Positions 41,831 to 50,507 of a stretch of DNA of 64,000 nt are shown piece by piece. Each line of letters opens with the position of its first letter. Position 1 is the first letter of the stretch. The stretch spans positions 109,245-173,244 of the forward strand of contig NZ_KB890417.1 of the NCBI RefSeq assembly GCF_000373105.1, in the 5' to 3' direction. A program made the translations under genes and the position numbers. The notes under the pieces were generated by a model. It ran no database searches, was not told the origin of the DNA, and worked only from the letters and a program-made list of their open reading frames with translations. This stretch comes from Neolewinella persica DSM 23188. Its GTDB lineage: Bacteria; Bacteroidota; Bacteroidia; Chitinophagales; Saprospiraceae.

Positions 41831-44701
41831 ATGCTCCCCTTACTACTTTTCTCCCTTACGCCCTTACTCGCCCAACGGGCGACCACCGCCCAGGAGCGAC
41901 AGCAAGCCTACCAACAACGCCTGGAGCTGCAAAGCAACAGCCCCGCCGCCGGCCTTGAGTTCACCAATATCGGCCCAACCATCATGAGCGGCCGGGTATC
42001 GGACATCGCCGTGGACCCCGCCGACGCGACCCATTTCTACGTCGGCTACGCTAGTGGTGGCCTGTGGGAAACGAAGGACAACGGCATAACCTTCCAGCCT
42101 CTTTTCGACGATCAGGCCGTGATGACGATCGGCGCCATCGACGTCAACTGGGCCAAAAAGACCATCTACGTCGGCACCGGAGAGGTCAACTCCAGCCGCA
42201 GCAGCTACGCCGGTAATGGCGTCTACCGCAGTACAGATGGCGGGCGTAGCTGGCAACATATGGGCCTCGACGAAACCCACCACATCGGCCAGGTCATCGT
42301 TGACCAGAAAGACCCCTCCACCGTTTGGGTAGCTGCCCTGGGCCACCTCTACGGTACCAACCCCGAGCGCGGCGTCTACAAAACCACCAACGGTGGCGAG
42401 ACCTGGACCAAGACCCTCTTCGTCGATGATAAAACCGGTGCGGTTGACCTCATCCGCGACCCCCGCAACCCCAACGAACTTTTCGCAGCCACCTGGGAAC
42501 GCCAGCGTTGGGCCTGGGATTTTAAGGAGTCCGGCCCCGGCAGCGGCGTCTGGCACAGCACCGACGGCGGCTCGAACTGGAGCCGCATCAGCAACACCAA
42601 CGCGGGCTTCCCCACCGGCGATGGTGGCGGGCGCATCGGCCTGGCGGTCAGCTACGATACTAAGGGCAAACGCCACCTCTACGCGGCCATCGACAACTAC
42701 TTCCGTAAAACTGCGGAAGAACTCGATAAGGAAGATGATGATTCGCTCACCAAGAACAAACTGCGCAAAATGGACAAGGCTGCTTTCGCGGACCTGAAAG
42801 AATACCAGGTGGAGGACTTCTTGCGCAGTAACGGATTCGATCGTTCACTCAACGCCAAAAACGTCAAGGCCAAAGTCGCGGCAAACAAGGTGACCACCGC
42901 CCAACTCGTCGAATACCTCGAAGACGCCAACAGCCTGCTTTTCGAAACCCCGGTAAAGGGATTCGAGCTCTACCATTCTACCTCCGACGGAAAAAAATGG
43001 GCCCGGACACACGACGATTACCTACCGACGATCTACAATACTTACGGTTACTACTTTGGCACCATTTCCGTCCATCCCGAAGACCCGTCAACAATCTACG
43101 CCATGGGCGTTCCCATCGCCAAATCCACCGACGGCGGTAAGACCTGGGGCGGTGCTAACGGTGACAACGTCCACGCCGACCACCATCATATGTGGATCAA
43201 CCCCAACCGCCCCGATCACCTCATCAACGGCAACGACGGCGGTGTCAACATCAGCTACGACGGCGGCAAGAACTGGATCAAATGCAACGCTCCGCCCCTG
43301 GGCCAGTTCTACGATGTTGCGGTGGACAACCACCCCGACGGCTACCGCGTGTACGGCGGCTTGCAGGACAACGGCACCTGGCGCGGGCCCGGCGATTACG
43401 AAGCCAGTCCCGGATGGACACAACGCGGTGAGTACCCCTACAAAGCCCTCTTTGGCGGCGATGGTATGCAGGTACAGGTCGATCCCCGCGACAACGAAAC
43501 CGTCTACGTTGGCTTCCAGTACGGCAACTATTTCCGGCTCAACCCCAAAGAAGGCACCCGCAGTTCCATTACCCCAAAACACGAGCTCGGCGAGCGTCCC
43601 TACCGGTGGAACTGGCAGTCCCCCATCCTCATCAGCCCGCACCAGCCCGACATTTTCTACCTGGGCAGCAACTTCCTGCACCGGAGTTTCAACCAGGGCG
43701 AGAAGATGGACATCATCAGCCCGGACCTGACGCACGGCGGCAAAAAGGGGGACGTTGCTTACGGCACGCTGACCACGATTGATGAGAGCCCGTTGCAGTT
43801 CGGCTTGCTGTACACCGGCAGTGACGATGGCAAAATTCACCGCAGCAGCGATGCGGGCACCACCTGGAAGCGGATTGACGAAAGCCTTCCGCAGGACCTC
43901 TGGGTCACCAATGTCTCCGCCGGCAAGCACGACAAAAAGGTCGTTTATGCCACACTGAACGGTTACCGGAATGACGATTTTGCGGCCTACGTTTACCGTA
44001 GCGAAGATATGGGAGACACCTGGACGCCGATCGGGAAAAACCTCCCCAACGAGGCGGTCAACGTTATTCTGGAAGACGCCGAAAACGAGCGGCTGCTGTT
44101 CGTGGGCACTGATCATGGGCTGTACGTGAGTATGGACCGGGGCGATAAATTCGTCGCTATGCACGGTGGCTTACCTGCCGTGGCAGTACATGCACTGGCC
44201 ATCCAGGAAGAGGCGGAGGACCTCATCGTTGGCACCCACGGGCGTAGTTTGTACAAGGCCAACATTGGCTTGTTGCGTACGGCGGCGGTCGACAAACCAG
44301 TCCTTACCATGGTGTCACCGGGCAGCCTGCGGTATTCCGACCGGTACGGCAGCAAGGGTTTTAATTTTGAAGTACGTGAGCCGGAGACCGAATTCAAGGT
44401 GTATTTACCGGGCGCGGCCGCAGGTGCAGTACTCAGAATTAACAGCAAGGACGGAACAACGCTCTTCACTAAAAACGTCGACCTGCAACCTGGCGTCAAC
44501 GTTATCCCCTACGACATGTCCTTCGATGGCAGCTTCGCCCAAATGATGGAAGGAGCCCTCAACGAAGACCGTAAAAAAGATACCAGGGCCATCACCGTTA
44601 AAGCGGCTGACAACGGGGTCTATTACCTCCGGGCTGGTAAGTACACTGCGGTGCTGGAGGTGGATGGGACTATGGCGGAGGCTTCGTTTGTCGTGAAGTA
44701 G
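41831..44701 (+). CDS. VPS10/BNR-repeat secreted protein (sortilin-like propeller)
   Basis: This ~956-aa exported beta-propeller starts MLPLLLFSLTPLLAQ. Repeated Asp-box units are clear: VDPADATHFYVGYASGGLWE, VYRSTDGGRSWQHMG, VYKTTNGGETWTKTL, STDGGKTWGGANGD, YRSEDMGDTWTPIG, with DGGVNISYDGGKNW in the middle. It is often annotated as glycosyl hydrolase, but no catalytic residues are established. The start is uncertain: Met at 41708 is in frame, but its extra N-terminus would run through a GC-rich word and a Lys/Arg-rich run. No T9SS sorting domain is visible. Confidence 0.82.
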   Translation: MLPLLLFSLTPLLAQRATTAQERQQAYQQRLELQSNSPAAGLEFTNIGPTIMSGRVSDIAVDPADATHFYVGYASGGLWETKDNGITFQPLFDDQAVMTIGAIDVNWAKKTIYVGTGEVNSSRSSYAGNGVYRSTDGGRSWQHMGLDETHHIGQVIVDQKDPSTVWVAALGHLYGTNPERGVYKTTNGGETWTKTLFVDDKTGAVDLIRDPRNPNELFAATWERQRWAWDFKESGPGSGVWHSTDGGSNWSRISNTNAGFPTGDGGGRIGLAVSYDTKGKRHLYAAIDNYFRKTAEELDKEDDDSLTKNKLRKMDKAAFADLKEYQVEDFLRSNGFDRSLNAKNVKAKVAANKVTTAQLVEYLEDANSLLFETPVKGFELYHSTSDGKKWARTHDDYLPTIYNTYGYYFGTISVHPEDPSTIYAMGVPIAKSTDGGKTWGGANGDNVHADHHHMWINPNRPDHLINGNDGGVNISYDGGKNWIKCNAPPLGQFYDVAVDNHPDGYRVYGGLQDNGTWRGPGDYEASPGWTQRGEYPYKALFGGDGMQVQVDPRDNETVYVGFQYGNYFRLNPKEGTRSSITPKHELGERPYRWNWQSPILISPHQPDIFYLGSNFLHRSFNQGEKMDIISPDLTHGGKKGDVAYGTLTTIDESPLQFGLLYTGSDDGKIHRSSDAGTTWKRIDESLPQDLWVTNVSAGKHDKKVVYATLNGYRNDDFAAYVYRSEDMGDTWTPIGKNLPNEAVNVILEDAENERLLFVGTDHGLYVSMDRGDKFVAMHGGLPAVAVHALAIQEEAEDLIVGTHGRSLYKANIGLLRTAAVDKPVLTMVSPGSLRYSDRYGSKGFNFEVREPETEFKVYLPGAAAGAVLRINSKDGTTLFTKNVDLQPGVNVIPYDMSFDGSFAQMMEGALNEDRKKDTRAITVKAADNGVYYLRAGKYTAVLEVDGTMAEASFVVK
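44410..44427 (-). repeat. Exact copy of the 18-bp GC-rich word inside the VPS10 gene
   Basis: Minus-strand GCACCTGCGGCCGCGCCC. In the gene's frame it encodes GAAAGAV between two strands (YLPGAAAGAVLRI), a spot that tolerates a small Ala/Gly insertion. Confidence 0.9.
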
Positions 44702-44719
44702 GTTTTTTGAACACCTTCT

Positions 44720-44846
44720 TTTTAACCACTAAGGCATTAAGGACACTAAGGGCTGCACTAAGTTTTTTCTTGTGTGCCCTTAGTGTTAACTCTCCCTTTC
44801 CTTTCCCTTAGTGCAAAACTTACTCCCCTTAGTGCCTTAGTGGTTA
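44720..44846. terminator. Nested CACTAAGG hairpins between convergent genes
   Basis: AACCACTAAGGCA (from 44723) pairs with TGCCTTAGTGGTT (ending 44845), and inside it CACTAAGGG pairs with CCCTTAGTG. The outer arm includes the TAA stop of the PNPOx-like gene. The words belong to the CACTAAGGCATTAAGG family found around the WYL gene at 62.6 and 63.8 kb. Confidence 0.75.
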
Positions 44847-45491
44847 TTCTACCCTTCTCCCCCTCAAGTGCAAAGGCAACTCAATCCCCTCAGCACCCGG
44901 CCCGGCAACCGCCGCCCCCCGCAACGGCTTAATCGGTATCAACCCCGTCCAGACTTCCCGCTCACTTTCATGTGGTGACGGCGGTCCCTGCCGAATTTTC
45001 GCCGATGCTTCCGTCAGCGGCACTTTTATTGCCAGGGTTTTGGCCATCTCCTTGTCCGTCATCGGAATCAGGTAATCCCAGCTACCGGGCACCATCTTTT
45101 CCGTCAACTCTTTAAAGGCGGCGTACTTTTCGTCGTGGTCTTCGATCACTTCTGGCTTTCCCCATACCACTACCGACCGATAGTTGATCGAATGTTCAAA
45201 AGCGGTTTTCGCCACTACGATGTCATCGGCCAGCATGACGGTAATGCATACCTCATCCAGCTGGGCGAGGCTGCGGAAGAAATGGCTTCCCACCGAGGCA
45301 TGGAAATAGACTGCATCCCCTACCCTCACGATGGACTGTGGAATAGACCGGACCCGGCCTTCCCAAACGAAACTCATGGTGCAAAACAATGCCTCATCAA
45401 GGATCGGGTAGATCGTTGCCGCATCATGGTGCGCACGCTTGGGATAGCGGGAAGGAGTAGTTCTGGGTGGTTGATCTTTCATTGCTGACAT
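44844..45491 (-). CDS. Pyridoxamine 5'-phosphate oxidase-like flavin-binding protein
   Basis: This 215-aa split-barrel protein has ATIYPILDEALFCTMSFVWE (~24-43), SIPQSIVRVGDAVYFHASVG (~48-67), FEHSINYRSVVVWGKPEVIE and an ELTEKMVPGSWDYL segment. This pattern fits the Pyridox_ox_2/NimA-like branch that binds FMN. It is divergent from a MocR regulator, a pairing often seen for this branch and suggesting control by it. The start chosen has a CAACTTTG box 6 nt upstream; an in-frame TTG at 45500 is rejected. Confidence 0.82.
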   Translation of the reverse strand: MSAMKDQPPRTTPSRYPKRAHHDAATIYPILDEALFCTMSFVWEGRVRSIPQSIVRVGDAVYFHASVGSHFFRSLAQLDEVCITVMLADDIVVAKTAFEHSINYRSVVVWGKPEVIEDHDEKYAAFKELTEKMVPGSWDYLIPMTDKEMAKTLAIKVPLTEASAKIRQGPPSPHESEREVWTGLIPIKPLRGAAVAGPGAEGIELPLHLRGRRVE

Positions 45492-45545
45492 TTGAGCCAA
45501 AGTTGACGATTTCCCAATGGCTATAGTGCAAAAATACCGCCAACC

Positions 45546-45587
45546 GGACTACCTTTACCAGCCCAATATTGCAAAACAAAGTAGTCC
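45546..45587 (+). promoter_or_regulatory. Candidate MocR operator overlapping its -7 box
   Basis: TACCTTTA (45550-45557) is the likely -7 box of the MocR gene. GGACTAC (45546-45552), overlapping the box, is inverted as GTAGTCC at 45581-45587, 28 nt later. Widely spaced repeats bound by dimeric MocR regulators in divergent promoters fit this picture. Confidence 0.45.
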
Positions 45588-45591
45588 ACTT

Positions 45592-47031
45592 ATGCTAAGG
45601 CCACTCACCCTCACCCGAAACAATGGCATTGCGCTTTACCGGCAGATCACGGAGGGGCTGATCGAACAGATTCAACTGGGATACCTGCAACCCGGCGCCC
45701 GGCTGCCGAGCAGCCGCCAGCTCAGCCAGCAATTGGGCGTTCATCGAAAGAACGTCGTCCAGGCCTACGAGGAGCTGCAAATTCAGGATTGGATCTCAAC
45801 GGAAAAAGGGCGGGGAACCTTCGTCTCTACCGACCTGCCCGACATGGAGGCACGGACCCTGGTGGCGATTCCTGAAACTGAACTTGCACCTGCGGCCGCG
45901 CCCATAAAATTACCCGCTTACCTAAAAATAGAGGAGTCGGTCAACCACCTCCCCTTTCACCTCGACGACGGGCTCCCCGACCCCAGGTTAATCCCCCTAA
46001 CGGAGCTTGAACGTGCCTGGAAGAGTGCCCTGCGCCGTGGCAATCAGTACCACCGGCTCGGATATACTTCCCCACAAGGGCTATTGCCCCTCCGCAAAGC
46101 ATTGGCCGATTACCTCGGTGCCACTCGTGGACTGATGGTTGGCCCCGAACACATCCTGCTCACCCGGGGCGTCACCCATGCACTTCATCTGTGCCTGACG
46201 GCACTGGTCAAACCGGGCGACAAAGTCATTGTTCCGGAACTTAATTGGCACAATGGCAACAACTCCATCCGTTATCACGGTGCTAAATTATTAACGGCCA
46301 GGCTCGACGACAAAGGTCTCGATACCGATCATGTAGCGGAGCTTCTGGAGGAGCATGATGTTCGGATGATCTACCTTACGCCACACCATCAATACCCGAC
46401 TACGGTCATCATGCCCGCTGCCCGCCGCATCCGCCTGCTGGAGCTCGCCCGCCAACACAACCTCTTCGTTTTTGAGGACGATTACGACTTCGACTTCCAT
46501 TACGGCAACGTCCCCATCATGCCCCTGGCCAGTGCCCGGCACGACGGGCGGCTACTCTACGCCGGCTCCTTTACCAAGGCCATCTCGCCCGCCTTCCGGC
46601 TGGGCTATCTTGTCGGCGAACCCGCTTTGATCGAACAGCTTACGCGCCTCCGGCGCATCGTTGACCGGCAGGGAGACCCCGCCCTGGAACATGCCGTACT
46701 CGAACTCTTCAGGCTGGAAGTCCTGCCGCGCAGCCTACGACGGGCACGGGGCATCTATCAGCGCCGGCGGGACCACCTCGGAAAACTGTTGCAAGACAAT
46801 CTAGGCGATAAAGTCGACTTCCGCCTGCCAGATGGCGGCATGGCCATATGGACGACCTTCAACCAGAACATCGACCTCGTAGAAGCCAGCAAAAAAGCCG
46901 CCCAATCAGGCCTTAGCTTCTCCGACGGCAGCCAGTATCCTGGCAGCCGGAACGGTACACGGCTTGGATTCGCCTCCATGACGGAAGAGGAGCTGAACCA
47001 GGCGATGGAGATATTGGCAAAGGTGATATAA
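45592..47031 (+). CDS. MocR/PdxR-type transcriptional regulator (GntR HTH + aminotransferase domain)
   Basis: This 479-aa regulator has an N-terminal GntR winged helix (~8-78: ALYRQITEGLIEQIQLGYLQ, LPSSRQLSQQLGVHRKNVVQ), a linker (~80-115) and a fold-type I aminotransferase-like domain (~120-475). The PLP Lys is Lys329 in SFTKAISPAFRLGY, and the Asp-containing EDDYDFDF block is present. Such regulators sense PLP or amino acids. The linker peptide LAPAAAPIK is encoded by an exact copy of the 18-bp GC-rich word. It diverges from a PNPOx-like gene. Confidence 0.88.
   Translation: MLRPLTLTRNNGIALYRQITEGLIEQIQLGYLQPGARLPSSRQLSQQLGVHRKNVVQAYEELQIQDWISTEKGRGTFVSTDLPDMEARTLVAIPETELAPAAAPIKLPAYLKIEESVNHLPFHLDDGLPDPRLIPLTELERAWKSALRRGNQYHRLGYTSPQGLLPLRKALADYLGATRGLMVGPEHILLTRGVTHALHLCLTALVKPGDKVIVPELNWHNGNNSIRYHGAKLLTARLDDKGLDTDHVAELLEEHDVRMIYLTPHHQYPTTVIMPAARRIRLLELARQHNLFVFEDDYDFDFHYGNVPIMPLASARHDGRLLYAGSFTKAISPAFRLGYLVGEPALIEQLTRLRRIVDRQGDPALEHAVLELFRLEVLPRSLRRARGIYQRRRDHLGKLLQDNLGDKVDFRLPDGGMAIWTTFNQNIDLVEASKKAAQSGLSFSDGSQYPGSRNGTRLGFASMTEEELNQAMEILAKVI
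45886..45903 (+). repeat. Exact copy of the 18-bp GC-rich word inside the MocR linker
   Basis: GCACCTGCGGCCGCGCCC is read as APAAAP in the flexible hinge between the DNA-binding and aminotransferase domains, where an insertion would be least harmful. Confidence 0.9.
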
Positions 47032-47141
47032 TGCAGGAATAGAGACCACGGAGTGGTCGAATTTTCATTTGCCCCGGGTGAAAGACTGCGACGCGGTCTT
47101 TTACCCGGGGCAAATAGAATTGATCCCTCCGGATCACCCAA

Positions 47142-48050
47142 TTATTCAAACCCAATCTCCTTCAACCCCTTATGACTGATGGCGATGGCCTCCAGTGCTG
47201 TGTGATTGAAGCACCTATCCTGCTCCACGAGGTAAAACTCCATACCGGCCTTTTCCCTGGCTGCCAGGATACGTTTGAAATCGATATTCCCTTCGCCCAC
47301 GGGCGCAAAACGGCCCTGGTCGTCCATGTCCTTTACGTGCCACCCTTTCCAGCGGCCGGGAGCCTTGTCAAAATAAGCCAGTGGATCTGCTCCTGCTTTG
47401 GTTACCCAGTAGAGGTCCATCTGAAAATTCAGGTGCTCGGGGTTAGAGTTCTCGATAAAATAATCGATTGGAACTATCCCGTTTTCGTCCGCCACAAACT
47501 CAAAATCATGGTTGTGATAAAGGCACTGCAGCCCGGCTTCCGCGCATTTCTGGGCAATCATGTTGATGTTCTTCATCACCATATCCGGAGCCTGATTCAT
47601 ACTTAAGGTATTGGTTTTGGGATCAAAACTGAAGGCGCCCATCGGTGGTACGGGCAAGACGAAGTAGGTAAAGCCTGCGGCCTTTACGTCAGCGATCATC
47701 TGATCAATGTTTTCGGGCGTAGCACCTCCCTGGTGCGAACTCATTGGCTGTAGCCCGGCCTTTTCCAGGGTGCCTTTAAACTCGGTGGGGGTCATCCCAT
47801 AAAATTTTCCATCTGCGTAGCCAGCGGCTTCCACGTACTTATAGCCAAGGTCCGCGACGTGTTGTAGTACGCCGGCAACGTTGCCCGAAATAGTATCCCG
47901 AAGGGTGTACAGCGCCAGGCCACCAAAATCTGCATCCGCTTCAGGAGCAGCTACTTCCGGTGCTTCGGTGGTCTCGGTGCTGGTAGCATCTTGTCCACAG
48001 GAGGAAAGAAGAAGGAGTAAGAGGAAAGGAAAAACATGCTTCATTATCAT
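47142..48050 (-). CDS. Lipoprotein of the sugar phosphate isomerase/epimerase (xylose isomerase-like TIM barrel) family
   Basis: This 302-aa exported protein has a lipoprotein signal (LLLLLLSSC, Cys18) and an acidic Thr/Glu/Ala-rich linker. The AP-endonuclease-2-type TIM barrel (~42-300) has LGYKYVEAAGYADGKFYGMT, YHNHDFEF, NFQMDLYWVTKAG, WHVKDMD and EQDRC. The His, Glu and Asp metal ligands of the family are present. Extracytoplasmic members are common in Bacteroidota sugar catabolism clusters, but no partner genes are adjacent. ATG at 48050 or in-frame ATG at 48044 is possible. A variant GC-rich word lies in the leader at 48073-48091. Confidence 0.82.
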   Translation of the reverse strand: MIMKHVFPFLLLLLLSSCGQDATSTETTEAPEVAAPEADADFGGLALYTLRDTISGNVAGVLQHVADLGYKYVEAAGYADGKFYGMTPTEFKGTLEKAGLQPMSSHQGGATPENIDQMIADVKAAGFTYFVLPVPPMGAFSFDPKTNTLSMNQAPDMVMKNINMIAQKCAEAGLQCLYHNHDFEFVADENGIVPIDYFIENSNPEHLNFQMDLYWVTKAGADPLAYFDKAPGRWKGWHVKDMDDQGRFAPVGEGNIDFKRILAAREKAGMEFYLVEQDRCFNHTALEAIAISHKGLKEIGFE

Positions 48051-48189
48051 CGTGAATTTACTTGTGCATTAGGGGCGCGGACGCCGGTGCATTGGATTGA
48101 TTAAGGGGGCAATGTAAGGCACCCTGACCACTAACGATTAACAAATCTTCCAACCATGTGGATAACAAACTGCACCTGGGTGCTAACTG

Positions 48190-48312
48190 AGAAGCCGTCG
48201 GACGAAGTTTTTACCGACTGCGTCAGGTAAAACGATCCGTCAGATGGCCAACAATGACTTGGACGGTCGTCCGATCAATTCTTTTAGCCTGGCGTAGCAG
48301 GATAAAAGTTGG
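48190..48312. repeat. REP pair (BIME-like), CATCCGATG family, copy 2
   Basis: The left unit (GCCGTCGGACGAAGTTTTTA, CCGACTGCGTCAGG, TAAAACGATCCGTCAGATGG) and the inverted right unit (GATCAATTCTTTTAGCC, TGGCGTAGCAGG, ATAAAAGTTGGTCTGACGAC) share the architecture of the pair at 29979-30184: an outer (C/G)ATC/GTCGGA stem, an inner TTTTNCC/GGNAAAA stem and a CTGCGYCA loop. Stem bases differ between the pairs but remain complementary. Confidence 0.65.
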
Positions 48313-48352
48313 TCTGACGACTAGGGCCTGTGCAATTTGTACTACACCCCGT

Positions 48353-49870
48353 TCAACCTACCCTTAATTGCTCCAATACCTTCTCCAGGTCATCCCCAAG
48401 GTAAGCGATGTGGTTATCTGGGCGCAAGACCACAAAAAATTCGAATTCTCCGCCAAATACATCCTGGAGTTTTTCGAATACAATGGGCTTTTGAGTGACG
48501 CTGCTAAGGTCAAACTGCTCCAATAAGGCGGCAGGGCCAAACCATAGCAACTTATAGTCATCCGACCTGATTTCGTCAAATACGCTGTTTCCCGAAGGAG
48601 TTATAAAATAAGGAAGCCGGTCGCCGGCAGAGACTGCCGCCAGGCGGCCTGGCTCGGTAAGCGGGCTGTCCGGATAGGAAATACTCAGCTGCGCCAGAGA
48701 GGAAAAAGCCTGCTTGTTCCCGAGTCGGGTGGTGGTCAGCATCTTGACGAAAAAGGGAAAAACGTTTAGTTTCAGAAAACCTAACCAGGGTTGCTCACCG
48801 GTCATGAAATCAAATTCGAGGTCAGAAGTTGCCAACAGTTGGCGGGCAACGGCCATACGCTCCTGATTGTAACTCTCCAGAAGTTCAGGCTGTCCCTTTT
48901 CTTGCAGGGCGAAGGATAGTTTCCAGGCCAGGTTATTGGCTTCATGAATACCACTGTTCATCCCCAGTCCGCCGGCGGGGGTATGGATGTGGCTGGCGCC
49001 GCCGGCCAGGAAGCATCGGCCATCGTAAAATTTACTCGCAATACGGCGGTGCACCTTGTAGGTAAAGAAGCCCATCTCTTCCTCAAACTTAACGGGTGTT
49101 TTTAGCTGCCCCCCGATGAATTCACGTACATCCGCAAACGTGGTGGTCTCTTTGTTTTGCTGGTCGTCGGGCAGCAAGCCAACAATACGGTAGTGCCGAT
49201 CCCCTTCCAGGCCGAAAAGCAGTACGAATCCCTTGGCCGTCAGGTTAAGGTATCCTTCCTTCTTGTTGATGAGGTCACTTTGGATTCGGACATCGGCCAC
49301 ATAGAAGGTTTTCGCCTCCGTTTTACCTTCGTAGGTTAGTCCGAGTTGCTGGCGTACAGTACTACGGGCGCCATCACAGCCTACCAGGTAATCCGCGGTT
49401 AAGGTAGAAATTTTCCCTTCCTCATCCCGACAAGTTACGGTAACCCGATCTGCTCCGTTTTTAACGGTCAATAGTTCCTCTCCCCGGTTTACAGTTACGC
49501 CGTGCCGGTCAAGATAATTGATGAGGATGGCTTCGGTTTTTTCCTGCTCGATGTTGAGGACGTAGGGGAATTTTGTGAGGCCACGCCCAAATTCGGTAAG
49601 CTCTACTACCTCCGATATTTGGCCATTCGTCATGATGTTAATCCGTTCCATCACCTGGCCCTGGCTGATGATTTCATCCGCAAGACCAATCTCATCGAAT
49701 GCTTCCATTGACCGGGCATGGATTACCATTGCCTTGGAGTATGACACCGGTTCCCGGACCTTTTCGATCAGAACGACGTCAACTCCGTAATGACGAAGCA
49801 TACAGGCCAGGGATAGTCCGGTAGGACCAGCTCCGACGACGATGACCTGGGTTGATTGCTGGGTAAGCAT
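48353..49870 (-). CDS. FAD-dependent aromatic-ring monooxygenase (PheA/TfdB type)
   Basis: This 505-aa flavoprotein has a dinucleotide-binding motif GAGPTGLSLA (~12-21), the DG motif YLVGCDGARSTVRQQLG (~162-178) and the second FAD motif FLAGGASHIHTPAGGLGMNS (~287-306). The C-terminal thioredoxin-like region seen in phenol hydroxylases is short but present (~410-505). It hydroxylates an unknown aromatic compound using NAD(P)H and O2. It is a single gene; no ring-cleavage genes are near. Confidence 0.88.
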   Translation of the reverse strand: MLTQQSTQVIVVGAGPTGLSLACMLRHYGVDVVLIEKVREPVSYSKAMVIHARSMEAFDEIGLADEIISQGQVMERINIMTNGQISEVVELTEFGRGLTKFPYVLNIEQEKTEAILINYLDRHGVTVNRGEELLTVKNGADRVTVTCRDEEGKISTLTADYLVGCDGARSTVRQQLGLTYEGKTEAKTFYVADVRIQSDLINKKEGYLNLTAKGFVLLFGLEGDRHYRIVGLLPDDQQNKETTTFADVREFIGGQLKTPVKFEEEMGFFTYKVHRRIASKFYDGRCFLAGGASHIHTPAGGLGMNSGIHEANNLAWKLSFALQEKGQPELLESYNQERMAVARQLLATSDLEFDFMTGEQPWLGFLKLNVFPFFVKMLTTTRLGNKQAFSSLAQLSISYPDSPLTEPGRLAAVSAGDRLPYFITPSGNSVFDEIRSDDYKLLWFGPAALLEQFDLSSVTQKPIVFEKLQDVFGGEFEFFVVLRPDNHIAYLGDDLEKVLEQLRVG

Positions 49871-50026
49871 AGCGTTTCTTTTGAGACTTAGGTATTATGA
49901 AGGAGGGAAAGTAAGCAATAATTATTACGGCAGGGTGACAATCGTAACGAACCCCAATTTTAATGCATAAAGCAGCAGTGAAAGTCCTAAGGCATCACTC
50001 CTCTTGTCCCTTCTAATTCCCATCCC

Positions 50027-50488
50027 ATGCCAAAACTAACCACCTTTCTGGTCCTTCTCCTTTTCTTCTCCCTGGGGACCCTAACTGCCCAGGAGACTTT
50101 CCGGCAATTCGTCCCTGCCGCCAATGAGGTTTCCCTTGCTGATGGCACCGAGGTTACCTGGTCGCTGGGAGACTTATTTGCCGACGACCTAACGGGCGTT
50201 CAAATCATTATCACCTCTCAGTCCGAACAGCAGCTGGCCCATTTATACGGGCTAAGGCTACTGGGGAATCCCACGGCCGCCATCACCCGGCTGGAGCTGA
50301 CCGATCCACTCCCCATCTCTTACCAACTATATGACCTCCAGGGGCGGGTGCTCCTTACCCAGGATGCCGGCCGCGCCATGCGCCACGACATTGACCTGGG
50401 TATGCTTCCTGCACAAACCTACCTCCTCTCCGTCTTCACCACCGAAGGCAAGCGCCTATTGGCTACTTATCGCATCCAGAAACTATAA
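50027..50488 (+). CDS. Small secreted protein with T9SS sorting-like C-terminus
   Basis: This 153-aa protein has a signal peptide (~1-21, LTAQ) and a ~55-aa middle with EVTWSLGDLFADDL. The C-terminal part (LLGNPTAAITRLELTDPLPI, QLYDLQGRVLLTQDAGRAM, LPAQTYLLSVFTTEGKRLLA, YRIQKL) matches a T9SS type A sorting domain without the PNP signature Pro. It is followed 20 bp later by another secreted protein gene, so the two probably form an operon. Confidence 0.72.
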   Translation: MPKLTTFLVLLLFFSLGTLTAQETFRQFVPAANEVSLADGTEVTWSLGDLFADDLTGVQIIITSQSEQQLAHLYGLRLLGNPTAAITRLELTDPLPISYQLYDLQGRVLLTQDAGRAMRHDIDLGMLPAQTYLLSVFTTEGKRLLATYRIQKL

Positions 50489-50507
50489 TCCCTTTAATTC
50501 CCATATT

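Noticed and set aside
43088..44164. 358-codon open frame antisense to the VPS10 gene
   Set aside because: A shadow of a GC-rich repeat-containing gene; Val/Ala/Gly-rich with no known motif.
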